A stretch of 64,000 nucleotides of DNA from the NCBI RefSeq assembly GCF_010389155.1, contig NC_057761.1, positions 58,898,587 to 58,962,586 on the forward strand. The letters run 5' to 3'. The notes beneath the pieces were generated by a model, which searched no databases, was not told the DNA's origin, and saw nothing but the letters and a program-made list of their open reading frames with translations. This DNA is from Erigeron canadensis. Taxonomy: Eukaryota > Streptophyta > Magnoliopsida > Asterales > Asteraceae. Every line of letters starts with the position of its first letter. Positions within the stretch are counted from its first letter, which is position 1. Below are positions 49,818 to 61,129 of the stretch, in pieces. The position numbers were made by a program, and so were the translations under genes.

Positions 49818-49905
49818 GAGAAGCCCCCAAGCATTACGGGGGTCCGGGGCAGCGCCCTTGGAAGCGGGGTCCAAGGGGCAGAGTCCCTGGCTGGGGTCGA
49901 GCTGA
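49818..49905. other. GC-rich hairpin-prone patch in the Copia-3 leader
   Basis: In an otherwise AT-rich leader, segments such as GGGGTCCGGGGCAGCGCCC and GGGGTCCAAGGGGCAGAG repeat and can pair with nearby CCCTTGG and CCCCC runs. Possibly a packaging or dimerisation structure of the element RNA; that is inference. Confidence 0.5.
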
Positions 49906-50339
49906 AATTTTTTATTCCCATTAACTTGTTATGGCAAAAACGTCTCAGAAAAAATTATTTTTGAAAAATTAGAGATAAATTTGACCAAAAAATTATGGGG
50001 TTATTTTAAGGCCGTATAATTTCAGATTTCGATAAAGACTAAATCAAAAAACGACTTAAGTTAACTCAAGCTCAAATTCAATAAAGACTAAATCAAAATC
50101 GACTAAAATTAATGTCGATTTTAATAGAGACTAAATCAAAAAGACGACTTAAGTTAACGTCGAATTGAATAAAGTCTAAATCAAAAAATTAATATACGGT
50201 CGAATTTAACAATGTAATGAGGTCGAAGTTACCAATTTTGTTTAGGTTGAGGCTCATCAATTGTTTATTCTCAATTTGACATATTAATTTTCAAAATTAC
50301 CTCATTTCTTTCCTCTTCTTTCGAGCAAATTAATTAAGG

Positions 50340-50770
50340 TTGAGATTAGCACCAAGCGAAGCTTAGGTCGAGCTCGAGTAGTAAGCTTAGGTCGAAGTCG
50401 AGCTAGACAAGTTGAAGTCGAGCTAGACAAGTTGAGGTCGAGCTTGACAAGTTGAGGTCGAGCTTGACAAGTTGAGGTCAAGGTCGAGCTAAGCTTTGAG
50501 GTCGAGCTCGAGGTCGAGCTAAGGAGGTCGAGGTCGAGGTCGAGCTCGAGGTCGAGCTTAGGAGGTCGAGCTCGAGGTCGAGCTTAGGAGGTCGAGCTAA
50601 GGAGGTCGAGCTTAGACAAGCAACAGGTCGAGGTCGAGCTGGCTTAGGTCGAGGTCGACTTGATTTAGGTCGAGATTGACTTGATGCCTAGGTCGAGGTC
50701 GACTTGGCTTAGGTCGAGGTCGACTTGATTTAGGTCGAGATCGACTTGACTTAGGTCAAGGCCGAGCCAA
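50340..50770. repeat. AGGTCGAGCT minisatellite in the Copia-3 leader
   Basis: About 400 bp made of imperfect units such as AGGTCGAGCTCGAGGTCGAG, GGAGGTCGAGCTTAGG, GACAAGTTGAGGTCGAGC and TTAGGTCGAGGTCGACTTG. The core GGTCGA occurs dozens of times. Different higher-order units succeed each other, as if expanded by repeated template slippage. Confidence 0.9.
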
Positions 50771-51021
50771 AACATGAATTAGACATCGAATTAAGTGAAA
50801 TTAGGATCAAACTCAAGAAAATTAGATGAGTTTTATCAAGAACACGAAGAACATAATTAAGATTCTTCAATTTTTCTAAGAAAACAAGGCTTTTTATGAT
50901 CAAAATTATAACCAAAACCTTATTATCATTTATTAAAATCACGTTTTTAATTTTATAAATCATTTTCGGTTTTAATAATAATACGAATGAAGAAAACATA
51001 AACCTTGGCTCTGATGCCAGA

Positions 51022-51481
51022 TGTTGGAAAAATAATGATTCGTATTATAAATATAATGAGAACATGATTAAGATTACTAACCTGAAGATCCTGAGGAACC
51101 TGTTAGTTGATTCAGCATTCTTGCCATTGAGATTGGTTCCCAAATTAAGGTGATTATAGGTTAGATGGGGAAGAAGATTAGAGAGAAAATACACACACAA
51201 TTAGAGAGGGGGCCGAAATTATTAGTGAGGATTAGTCACTAATGACTTGATTATGTTATATTTATATATATAACATTTATACTTAGCCCCCTTGGTGTTT
51301 TGTGTAATGTGTATTATAAGTCTCTTTTAATTCTAATCACCTAATGGGAAACCCTATATTATGTCATTAATGGTAAATACGCCCATCGTATATTTACCGA
51401 CATAAGGATTTCAACTGTTCGTCAATTATCATATCGGACTGATATATGATCGGTGAAGGTCACAACTACGTGAGTCCAACA
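51022..51481 (-). repeat. Copia-3 LTR (5' in element sense)
   Basis: Same sequence as 44416-44875 except three positions; adjoins the primer binding site on its left and the TSD on its right. Confidence 0.95.
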
Positions 51482-51523
51482 TGGAATATACTAAGTTTGG
51501 GAATTTACTAATATGGTGGAGAT

Positions 51524-51988
51524 TATTGACTATATTAGTAAATTTAATAATTAGTAATATTATATTAAATAATTATAACTTAGGAATTACTTGTTAGTCA
51601 AGGTTTTTTAGTTTCCTAAATGTCATCACATGGGTCGGTTGTTAAGTCGGCGAAAACAATTGTTAGGGATTTTCCATTAGTATAAATAGAGGATGTGATG
51701 CCATGTATTAGCTATCCCAAACCGAATAATACTTGTTCAATAAAAGAGTTTTATTCGGCCATATATCTCTTCCGTTTCTTTTCGATTTCTCTCCGTCTTT
51801 TATTACAATAAGTGTGTTAGTTTTTCATTATAGTCAATTGTTGCTGCTGTTCTGTTTCTTATTCAAATAATATTGCTACTCTGTTTTTATTCTATTGGAA
51901 TACTTGTAAGGTTCCAGTGGGTAGTCTTAGGCTTAGGCTGGGATAAATCAGCTTAAGGTATTGTGTTATTCACGCGTTTTGTCTAACA
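51524..51988 (+). repeat. Copia-2 3' LTR
   Basis: Pairs with 39978-40441; same TA...CA ends; bounded by the TSD GTAGT on its right. Confidence 0.93.
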
Positions 51989-51993
51989 GTAGT

Positions 51994-52779
51994 AAATTGT
52001 ACTGTTGCATGTTATACCCGCTGTGTGATCCATAATTTTTTGCTAGTAATGATACAAGTGAATATATAATACTTTGAATAAACTGAAAAGGAATAATAAC
52101 TTGAACAATATATATGTGGGACTTGTGGCCAACATGAACCTGAACTGGCAGCGAAGTAAATATTTGTTTAGGTGGAATTCTAATATTCCAGCTAGCAAAC
52201 GCATTGGACCAGTCTTTAATCCAATTGACTGGTATAAATCTTATTAGTTGACTGCTAGCAATGCTGGATTCAGCAATATTTTTAACAAGGGAGCTTGGGC
52301 ACGTACTGGAGGGTGACGGGTCAATATGAGTTCAAATTGAAATAATATATGTAATTCAGAAAATTGCCACAAAAATCACTCTTATAAAATGATAACACAG
52401 ATTGATCGATTAACCGATATCTATTATTTAACTACAACAAGATGGTTTCTTCATGTTACTACTTTTGTTAAGCTATACATCAAACTCTAACGTTTTATCG
52501 TAGAAATATAATACTGTATTGATATATTAATAAATATAACAAAAATTATTAAAATAAAATCAGATTTCAAAACATATAGAGTTATGTTAAAAAAATATAA
52601 GTAAAAAAAAATATTTTGTGACTCGGAACATGACTCTAACCGACTAGCACAACAAAGTACGAGTCATGCTACGAGTCTGAAGTAAAACCGAGTCATCCAC
52701 TAATTCGCCTCGTTTTTACTTGATTTTGACTCGACTCGTGTCTCGTACGAGTTTGACAACAATGGGTACACTTACCTGC
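51994..52779. other. Spacer between Copia-2 and the next LTR remnant
   Basis: AT-rich, with GACTCG-type degenerate repeats at 52618-52740. No gene seen. Confidence 0.5.
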
Positions 52780-53526
52780 AGTAATCTTTAGCATTTTTAA
52801 TAACTCTTTTGTTGGTTTGACCGGCTCAGGAGTAGGCTCGACTGGTTTTTGCTTTTTCATCTCGTCCACCAACAGCTTCATTATGGATTCCATGCCTGTA
52901 GGCTGTGGAGCGGGTTGCGGGGCTGGCTGGGGTGGAGCTGGCCTTAATGCAGCAGAGAGTTGAGAAAACCAATCCGTTGAAAGAGGGGGTGGTGTTTGAA
53001 CTTGCTGAGTACCCTTGGAAACTAGCTTTATGAATTCTAATAAATGACTTACTGGGATGGTTACAGATTGAGATGAACTTGCTTGACCTCCCACCAAGGA
53101 AGAACTAGCCATGCTAGCCATGGTGGAAGTTATTATGCCCTTCAGTGAGTCCATCATACTCCGTCCGAAAGAGAGTGAAGAGAGTGTATTGATGGGAGAT
53201 GAGTAAGTTGGGGGTGTTGAGAACAATGAGATAAGAGGTGGAGCAGAAGATGAAGGTATGGAAAAAAGTGAACCAACACTACCAGAACTTAGTCCAGACC
53301 CCGAGTTCACCCTGGGTGGCAATCCAGATCCACATCCTAAAACAACATTTGTTGAACTTTTTAAGATTTCATCAGATCTAGGATCGGATTCTGAAAACTT
53401 TTCACTTGAATTTCTTTTAGTGTCATCATCAGAAATTTCCAGATTTATTACTGGAGAACCATCTCCATCAACACCCTTCCCCAACCCAGAAGGTATCATT
53501 TGAGAAATAGGAGTAAATTCGTCACC
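52780..53526 (-). pseudogene. Gag-like fragment of the LTR remnant
   Basis: Open for the whole stretch; the open frame extends on both sides. It is framed by an acceptor-like TTAATAG|GTGACG at 53526 and a donor-like TGCAG|GTAAGT at 52780, so it may be a spliced exon. The product is Ser/Pro-rich with IPVSHLLEFIKLVSKGTQQ and a PAPQPAPQPTG repeat, resembling the low-complexity N-terminal gag of large gypsy elements. No zinc knuckle. Classification is inferred mainly from the primer site. Confidence 0.45.
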
Positions 53527-53998
53527 TATTAAGGAACAAACAACAAATACACAAGAACAAAAATGATTTTTGCTTTGAAACAACAAAAGACCGTCCAATA
53601 ATCAGTAAATTACGGATGGCGCCAATGTTTGAACATGAAATATAAAACTCAATCACAAATGAGATTTAACCACGAAAACCATTATAATCTCCTACTACGT
53701 AGTACAAACCTACTAAATTCTTCACGAATCTAAGGTAAATAATGGTTTTCCCAAAGAGATGTATCGATCTTTGGAGGATATTGAATATGTAATGATTCTG
53801 ATGATTTCGATGATGATGATAATTAATTGAGAGAGTGTGTGATATAAATGTGTGTGTGTGTATATGATGAATGAATATTGAATGGAATGAATGTTGTCTG
53901 CCTCTGCCACAGATAATGATTGAGGTATTTATAGGCTGACAATTAGGCACCTTTCATTTTGGGCCTTCTCAAGTATGGAATCCAAAATGTCAGTACAA
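52780..53998 (-). mobile_element. LTR retrotransposon remnant with TGGCGCC-type primer site
   Basis: On the minus strand an LTR-like segment (about 53998 down to 53626) has a CCTATAAATACC TATA-like site and ends CATGTTCAAACA. It is followed directly by TTGGCGCCATCCG (53625-53613), the type of primer site found in Ty3/gypsy elements. Then come a leader and part of a gag-like frame. The 3' LTR and pol are absent. The outer LTR boundary is approximate. Confidence 0.6.
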
Positions 53999-54295
53999 AG
54001 AATGGAACTTTCGAGAATCGAGAATAATGGACGTCTTATCTCCCTGTCTAGGAAGGTTAGGTTAATGTTTTCCAATCCTTGCTTTTTTATCTACTTTATG
54101 TTCATATTATATATATATATATATATATATTACATGAATATATATATTTGTGTTGCCAAGCATAAAAAATGGAAAGTAACTTTGTTAAGTTCTTTCATCC
54201 ATGTAGCTAATTCCTAAGCAATAAGGAAAGAAGCCATAGTTCCCATCCCAATCACTTCAGATAGGAATTCACGTGAGAAGTAGCTCCATCCTTTG

Positions 54296-54435
54296 GCTGG
54301 GTATCGGCTCAGTTTAGCTAGGAATGTTGGCTGGGAATCGGCTTAGTTTGGCTTGGCAAACTCGGCTGCATTTGGCTAGGAATCGGCTGCGGGATCGGCT
54401 CGGATCCTGGTTGGAGATCGGCTCCGATTCGGCTG
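54296..54435 (+). repeat. Degenerate ATCGGCT repeats
   Basis: AATCGGCT/GATCGGCT-type units recur about eight times in 140 bp (for example GGGTATCGGCTCAGTTTAGC, GGGAATCGGCTTAGTTTGGC). A short open frame here is a product of the repeat. Confidence 0.7.
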
Positions 54436-55321
54436 GGATTGTATTTTACAAAACCATACAAAACCTTTTCCCTTTTCTTTCCACAGCCGCATCACTTTTT
54501 CCTTTAACAAATATTCACAGATCTTATTACTTTCCTTCCTTTTATATATATGATTTATACCTCATATCATCAATCTTTAATTTGAGTCTACAAGCCTTTC
54601 TAATTTCAATGTCTCCCACTTTAAACCTTCGGTGGGGAACTCTAGTCTTTTAATTAGAGTAGGGGTTGGGCGGTCGGCCGACCCTTCATACAACCCCATA
54701 CTTTCGGTAAACGGTGGAACACCGGGCGGGCGAGCCCGTTGTGATTTCTTCTTACTATTATTATGTGTCATTTTGATTTATAACTTCAATAGTTATATTA
54801 GTTGACAGTGTCGTTTTTGAGGATTTATGTACCTAGTCCGAACAAAAAAAAGACTTCTAAGCTAACTGTAACAAATGATATTAAATAAATTAACAATCAA
54901 AAATTAATCTGTGAGACGTTTAATAATTTAATAATTAAATTTGAATTTTAAAATTAACAATTTAAGATTATGCTTAAATAAATAAAATCTAAAATATAAA
55001 TAAAATTTCAATATGTTCAAAATAATATAAAATTAAAAATCTTAGAAAAGCGATAAGCAACAAACTGTTATGCTATTTTTTTTCTTAGATAATATATGAG
55101 AAAAGTGAATATATGATTGTCATGTACCTAAACTTAAATATAAAACACATACTAATTTTTTAAATATTTTTTGTATAATGAATAAATGATTGGGCTCTAT
55201 GTTTTTTTTTCCTAATTTTATGGTTTATATACAAAACCTTTAGCTTCATGCATGAAGACACAAGTTAGAAAAACCATTGCGCCATAAAGTGTAATTAATA
55301 ATAATTAGTAGAAATAATAAT
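54436..55321. other. AT-rich spacer before the CACTA element
   Basis: Includes a GC-rich patch at 54655-54745 (GGCGGTCGGCCGACCC) of unknown origin. From about 55240 the sequence matches the 18830 region (CATGAAGACACAAGT, ATTGCGCCATAAAGTGT), marking the start of the duplicated RLP locus. Confidence 0.55.
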
Positions 55322-57450
55322 CACTACTACAAATTTTCGAAAATAGAGACCGGTTAAATGTATAGAGACCGGTGGTTTTTTAAAAATATGGTCTTTAAAC
55401 TTATACAACTGGTTAACTGGTCTTGAAAACACAAAAATTTAGAGACCAGTTATTTTATATACAAATAGTTTCTATACAATTACTATTGTATAAAGTAAAA
55501 ACAAGATATCATTTTCTATCTAAAATTTGGATCCCTAAAAATTAAAGTGTTTACAAATCAACTCTCACCACCACCGCATCTTCCTCCGCTGTTGGACATT
55601 TACCGGTAGAACAGAGAGTTTTTCCGTTTTCATCCTCTCTTTTTCCCCAAACAAATCGTAGATCTGGTTTTTCAAACAAAATCTAGGATCTTGGGACTAG
55701 TTGTACGTTAGAGTTTTTGACAAGATCTAAGATTTTAGATCTACGATCTTGGTATGGTTCCGGTCAATCCACCACCATCACAGAAAATATCTTGAAATTA
55801 TACTGGTGAGCCTTTTTTCCAGGAAAAAGTTTGACAACTCACATCTTTGAATATATGCTTGTATATATGTATACATCGCATAAAACTATGAAATTGTTGT
55901 TAATTTTGTGGACTTTGTTAGGACATAAAGATACATAAGAGAATGATGAAGACTATTGACAATGAGATTGACGAGGTAACAGGTAAGTTTCAGCCATGAC
56001 AATTACTCTCTCTTGCTTGTTCTTATGAAATTTTAGACTTATTATACTCCGTAATAATTAAGTAGCAGGTCAAATATGATTGATACGTTTTATTACATAT
56101 TCCATAATTTATCATTTTGTTATTTTGCTACTCTTATTTTCATTTCCTTTGAATTATGTAGGAACTATATATATGCACATATATATACATCATCTAATTT
56201 TATTTTTATTTCATTTGAATTTTGTAGGAACTTTTGAAGTTGTCAATGTTTTTATTGAGTTCTCCTAAACAACCAGCCATCTATTGCCATTGCCCAGTAA
56301 TGTTTCATTCTCAACAGATGGATATGGAGGTTTCATAGGAACAGAGTTTGTATTTTTTTTTTCCACATCATATAGTTAATATTGCAGCATCATGTAGTTT
56401 ATTTTGATTTCTTAACTTTGTTTTGTTACATAGAATGAATTGATAAATGTTTGTAAGTTGTATTGTTTCGATTAATGAGGATCTGTTTGAGACTGAAATT
56501 GTTTGGATATTAAATGTGGGTTTATCCTTATATAATATAACAATTGAGTTTTGAAACAACTCTAAACCTTAAATAATCTCTCCTCATAATTATTGGTATA
56601 AGTCTAAAAGCATACTTTACAATTGTATGAAGCATGAGTATTTAATTGTTGATAGTTATTATGTGAGTTTTATTACTTATTGGTAGGATTATGTGCAAAG
56701 AAGAGTAGTAATGAGCATTAGGAAGATGAAAAATAAATAATTTATCATATTAATGACATTGGGAAGTTGAAGTAACCTTATTTGTGGTTAGTTTGTATCA
56801 TAAGTAACAAATTTATATATCATACGACCATATTTATTTAACCTATATATATATATATATACATAACCTATATTATACTACAATGTATCATAAGTAACCT
56901 ATATTCAAAGGATGAAAATATTATAATACATATCATACGCAATCACCTACATATACCAGTATGCATAAAACATGATCATACGCAATCACCCTACATATTC
57001 CAGTATGCATAAAACCTGATCATACAACAAAGAGAGTTTATGAGAGAATGAAAAGCCCAAAAGATTATGAAAAGTTTTTGTTATAAATATGTAGGTGGTT
57101 AATGAGAGTTTATTGGGTTGGGGGTTATAGAATTTCATTGGTTTCTAATGAGGGTCTATATATATGTGTGGAATTCATTCTTCAATTCCAACTTTGCATT
57201 TTTTTCTCATAAAAAGTTAATATTCATAAGTGTATCTAAAGCTAAAAAATGGGGAAGGGTAAGGCTATTGTTGCAAAACAACCTAAGGAAAGGAATTGTA
57301 TTTTTTTGAATCAACAATTAACTTTAGAAGGATAAATTGATATATGGAATTGGGAAATATATTATGACACATACATGCTTATAACTTACAACTATGCTTA
57401 TAATTTTCAATCACATTAACCAACAAACGTGGCTTGAATCAGAAACTTAC

Positions 57451-57619
57451 ATGAAAGAAACAACAGAAAATCAAATAGACGAACACATGAATGTCAATAT
57501 CAATGACAACCAACAACCAGCTCATGAGGGAAATGAACTGAACAACGATGAAGCACCACAGATCAATTCCTCAGAAGATGAAACAGTGGAAACTCACACT
57601 CCAGATTCTTCAGAGCAAG
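57451..57619 (+). CDS. Possible captured exon inside the CACTA element
   Basis: ATG at 57451 opens an acidic Asn/Glu-rich frame (MKETTENQIDEHMNVNIND ... DETVETHTPDSSEQG) that runs straight into a good donor GCAAG|GTAAGA at 57619. It is open upstream too. Composition resembles the N-terminal region of FAR1-related proteins, but the similarity is too weak to name it. No downstream exon found. Confidence 0.35.
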
Positions 57620-57899
57620 GTAAGATTACACCTCTCAATGCAATTTATGTTCTGCACTATACATGAACTCATGTGAACCATGTATGCTTTATACATCATA
57701 TATAGTATAACGTCATTAGTAACCACTGTCCGCATTCACATTACGAGAAGCATCTTTAAGCAACAAGATTATAATGATGTGTCATATTTTATATCATTTC
57801 TCACGTGATTTTAGAACCAATTATTCGTTATTTTGATAGTTTTATATCCAACTTTCGATGCTTTGAAGGTGTGTTAAGTGTTTTCAGGTTGGAAATTGA

Positions 57900-59250
57900 T
57901 TAGACGAATGAATTGGTTGAGTTTGATGATATATGGAAGAAACGGGAGGAAGATTCGGTTGAAATCAAGCGAAAAATGAAGGAAACGAATCCTGGAGCCT
58001 ATAACTACGAGTAACAGCCGTTATAGAGGGAGTTTGTGGTTTCTCCTGTAACTGGCAGTTACTGTACAAACGGCCGTTAGTAATTAACTAGCGAGTAACG
58101 GCCGTTAGGCTACTAACGCCCGTTAGTTATCTAGTACGAGTGTAACGGCAGTTAGCCCACTAACGGCCGTTACACGCTTAGTTTGTATAAAAGTTCAGTT
58201 ACGGTTCTGCACTTGGGACGAATTTTGGCATAAAAGTTTATTAGTTTTCTCATAATTCTAGGCTTTTGGAGCAAATAAGTTGTTAGGGTTTTACATCTTT
58301 TCAGCTTTGGATTATAATGATCATTGTTACCGGATTATCTTCAATCATTTGGTATAATATGATTTCTTCTCTATTCGTTTGTTCTTGTGTTTTTAATATG
58401 AGTAGCTAAATCCTTAGAACCCGCTTGGGTAGTAAGCATGTCATAGGGTCGAATCAATATTGCTTGTAAGTGTTGGACAAGGTTTATATGTTTAATCAAA
58501 GATCCACATTTATTTGGATTTAAATATTGTTTTCAACTTTTATATTAATTGATTGATAATTGTAATTAGAAGTTCGGGAGAAATCTATGTCATTGTCAAT
58601 TGATTTATGAAATGGTTAATCGGTCTATAATTAACCTAAAATCGTTGGAGTTCGGGAAAAATCAAAGATAAAGATTTTAAACAATTAAATTCATTTTGAG
58701 TGTGTAAACGCTTATGATAGAGGGATCTGATTAGGCGAATAAGCAGTTTGAGAGAAAGCTTTCAAAAGATTAAATCATAAAATCAACTCAGATATTTAAT
58801 GCTTAACTGTTTAGAGTAGAAATTAAGTGCGGGAGCAATAATTATGTTTTGAGCAGTTAAAGTTTCAAGTATAACGGAAGTTCATCTTGTCTACCTTTTG
58901 AGTCGTTCAACAAATGCAAGTAATATTTAGACCCGATGATTGGCATGTGAGCTGACCCAAGTAAGTGTTCCTTTTAAATCTGTGTTAAGATTCAACAACC
59001 AAATATTCTCTTGCGATTAATCCTACGGGATTACTAACTATTTCTTCTAACTTTTGCAACGTGGCAATTCGGTCACAAAACCCCCCTTTTAATCTGAATC
59101 ATTTTACTGTAACATTTGCTTAATAAGTCCTTGTGTTCGATCTCGGTTTAACAAGTCAACTATATTGCATACGAACGGGTACACTGCCCGCAAGTGTGTA
59201 GTAGTAAGTAGCTAGGTATTTCGTGTTTATAAATTTAAGACTAGAAAATA
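57900..59250. repeat. Probable non-coding LTR-retroelement remnant inside the CACTA element
   Basis: Gene-poor sequence with style typical of plant retroelement LTR/leader regions, including the palindrome cluster at 58014-58170 and the segment ACGAACGGGTACACTGCCCG followed by GTGTGTAGTAGTAAG at about 59171-59207. No matching ends or TSD identified. Confidence 0.3.
58014..58170. repeat. Cluster of six TAACGGCCGTTA palindromes
   Basis: The palindrome TAACGGCCGTTA or one-base variants occurs six times (about 58014, 58068, 58095, 58112, 58143 and 58159), the spacers being unrelated. Confidence 0.8.
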
Positions 59251-59549
59251 CACATCATATAATCCAATCCCAATTGATACCCTTAACATAAATATCTATA
59301 TCTATGCCAATCTACTTCTCAAAAGTGTCAAACATGGATGGTTTATTATAATCACGGCAAAAATTAAATCAAAAAACCATTTCCAACCTTAAAAACAATT
59401 ATAAATAAAACCAAATTCAATACCACATTATAACACTTCATTGATCATTAAGATAGATTCATTCACTTCATCTAAAATCATGCATGCAAAGTTTTAGTTT
59501 GCCTGATAGAAACAAAAATAAGTGGAACCCATATGTTTATCAATTTATA

Positions 59550-60221
59550 TCATTCATCATTCCCGTCACCAACAACACCATCTATCACGACACCTCCTTC
59601 ATCCTCCAATTCAGCAAAACCGCGATCATCAACATTAGACCAATACCTTAACATTTCCACACGACTCCTAACATCCTGCTGAAATCGGGTAACCAACGGA
59701 CTTGAGATTGGATCGGTAGGCCTTATAAGTAAAAACTTACGAAGCCAACCAATATCCTGGGAATTCAAGATATCAACAATGGCATGATAAGAAGACAACC
59801 CATCACCCTGAATTACTTCAATCAAACACAAGACCTCAATCAATATCCACCCAATCATAACATTGTTCGGATCCTCCAAAACCTCATCCATATCGTTATA
59901 GTCAACAATACCGTCATCCGCATCCTGAAACCTGCCCCTCAAAATCGTGATCAATCTGTTCGTTTCGCGACATGCATTCCCAACTGGAACACCAACCCTT
60001 AAAACCTCTCTCAAAATAGCTTCGTCCAGTTCTAAAACTCCAGCCAGTGTCGTCACAACCGTTCTGCTCCTATCACTCATATTGAACACATAGCACTGCT
60101 GAAGGTGAATGAAATCCCATGACGACAACTCAGCCATCACTGGCGTTATCGTTACTACCTTTAATACTTTACGTTGGCATAAACGATCCAAAGAATTGTA
60201 TCTACTTATATAGAAGACCAA
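59550..60221 (-). CDS. Unrecognised 223-residue protein inside the CACTA element
   Basis: An uninterrupted frame, the longest in this element. Start could be at 60221 or, more likely, at the internal ATG 60137 (MAELSSWDFIHLQQCYVFNM). The predicted protein is helical and acidic (LDEAILREVLRVGVPVGNAC, RLITILRGRFQDADDGIVD, IGWILIEVLCLIEVIQGDG), ending in an acidic tail (ELEDEGGVVIDGVVGDGNDE). No known motif or transposase signature. Composition is clearly less AT-rich than the flanks, which favours a captured or resident gene over chance. Confidence 0.5.
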   Translation of the reverse strand: MVFYISRYNSLDRLCQRKVLKVVTITPVMAELSSWDFIHLQQCYVFNMSDRSRTVVTTLAGVLELDEAILREVLRVGVPVGNACRETNRLITILRGRFQDADDGIVDYNDMDEVLEDPNNVMIGWILIEVLCLIEVIQGDGLSSYHAIVDILNSQDIGWLRKFLLIRPTDPISSPLVTRFQQDVRSRVEMLRYWSNVDDRGFAELEDEGGVVIDGVVGDGNDE

Positions 60222-60248
60222 GGTGCATGCTCACCATTTAAATTTAAT

Positions 60249-60402
60249 AAAAGAACCTTTTCGGTAACGAATCCATCTCCTACCCTTCAAATTCCCCATA
60301 TTACAATTCATATTTAAGACACATTAAAATAACCTTTCGGTAACTAATCAATCTCATACCCTTCGAATTCTCCATATTAAAATTCATATTTAAGACATTT
60401 AT
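60249..60402. repeat. Tandem duplication of about 77 bp
   Basis: Units start AAAAGAACCTTTTCGGTAAC (60249) and AAAATAACCTTTCGGTAAC (60326) and share CATATT...CATATTTAAGACA. It lies upstream of the 223-residue frame. Confidence 0.7.
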
Positions 60403-61129
60403 GAGTTGAAATTATATCCTTAAGTCTAACACAATGATATTATTATGTATAAAAAAATGTTTAACATCAACTGTCCTTTTCGCTTATTATAGTTCTAATG
60501 ATTGTAACATGAAGTGGCCAGTGAAATGTTTTCCATTATATATATGTGATACATCGAAGTTACTTATTTGTTGGATCTACATATTATTTTGGAAGTTATA
60601 TATCCTTATATAGAAATGATTTTTAAAATATCTTTGTATTCTTATGATGTTATTTATCATTTATTTTATGTATTATTAATGGACTAATGGGGTGAATTGA
60701 TTTTTTAGTTATCAGTTAACTAAACATGGCAAACAACAACATCCCAAGTATCACCATTGTTGAGACAAACATACCAATGAAAAATCACATACTTAGAAGA
60801 AATCATTTTCAAACAACCCGCAAACAATCAAAATAATAATTTAAAAATAAAACTACTCCAAGAAAACAAATAGATTTCATCCCGCCCATGCATCGCACGG
60901 GTCTTAAGACCTCGTTTGAACAATGATTGGTTGAAATATTTTATTTTTTTTAATAAAAATTGGAATAGAAACCAGGTTGTATGTATATAACTGGTCTTTA
61001 TAAAAGCTATAGAGACCGGTTGATAACCGGTCTCTAAGTAAGAGACCCGTAGCCATAAACACCTATTGTATAACCGGTCCCTATGTATCAAATAACAGGT
61101 CTCTATAGGTTTATTTTGTAGTAGTGAAT

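Larger units (their letters stand above)
44416..51481 (-). mobile_element. Copia-3: Ty1/copia retrotransposon nested in Copia-2, 7.07 kb
   Basis: LTRs 44416-44875 and 51022-51481 (460 bp each), TGTTGG...CCAACA ends, TSD TGGAA at 44411-44415 and 51482-51486. On the minus strand the primer site TGGCATCAGAGCC lies next to the 51.0-kb LTR and the purine tract CAAGTGGGAGAA next to the 44.9-kb LTR, so transcription runs right to left. I see three LTR differences. The leader between LTR and gag is long (about 1.7 kb) and repeat-rich. Confidence 0.95.
39978..51988 (+). mobile_element. Copia-2: Ty1/copia retrotransposon, split by Copia-3
   Basis: LTRs 39978-40441 (464 bp) and 51524-51988 (465 bp). 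TSD GTAGT at 39973-39977 and 51989-51993. The LTRs start TATTGACTATA rather than TG, and end AACA. A primer site TGGCATCAGAGCC follows the 5' LTR and GGTGGAGAT precedes the 3' LTR. I count roughly 12 LTR differences (about 2.6%), older than Copia-3, which lies inside it at 44416-51481. Without the insert it would be about 4.9 kb. Confidence 0.93.
55322..61126. mobile_element. CACTA (En/Spm) transposon, 5.8 kb, non-autonomous
   Basis: Starts CACTACTACAAA and ends TTTGTAGTAGTG, flanked by a 3-bp TSD AAT (55319-55321, 61127-61129). Subterminal repeats based on AGAGACCGGT occur in direct and inverted orientation at both ends (55344-55450 and 60990-61105), the binding-site architecture of CACTA elements. 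I find no TNP2-type transposase, so it depends on a helper or is dead. The inside holds unrelated frames and other repeats. Confidence 0.93.

Noticed and set aside
54655..54745. GC-rich palindromic patch as a MITE
   Set aside because: GGTCGGCCGACC is palindromic, but no TIR pair or target duplication was found.
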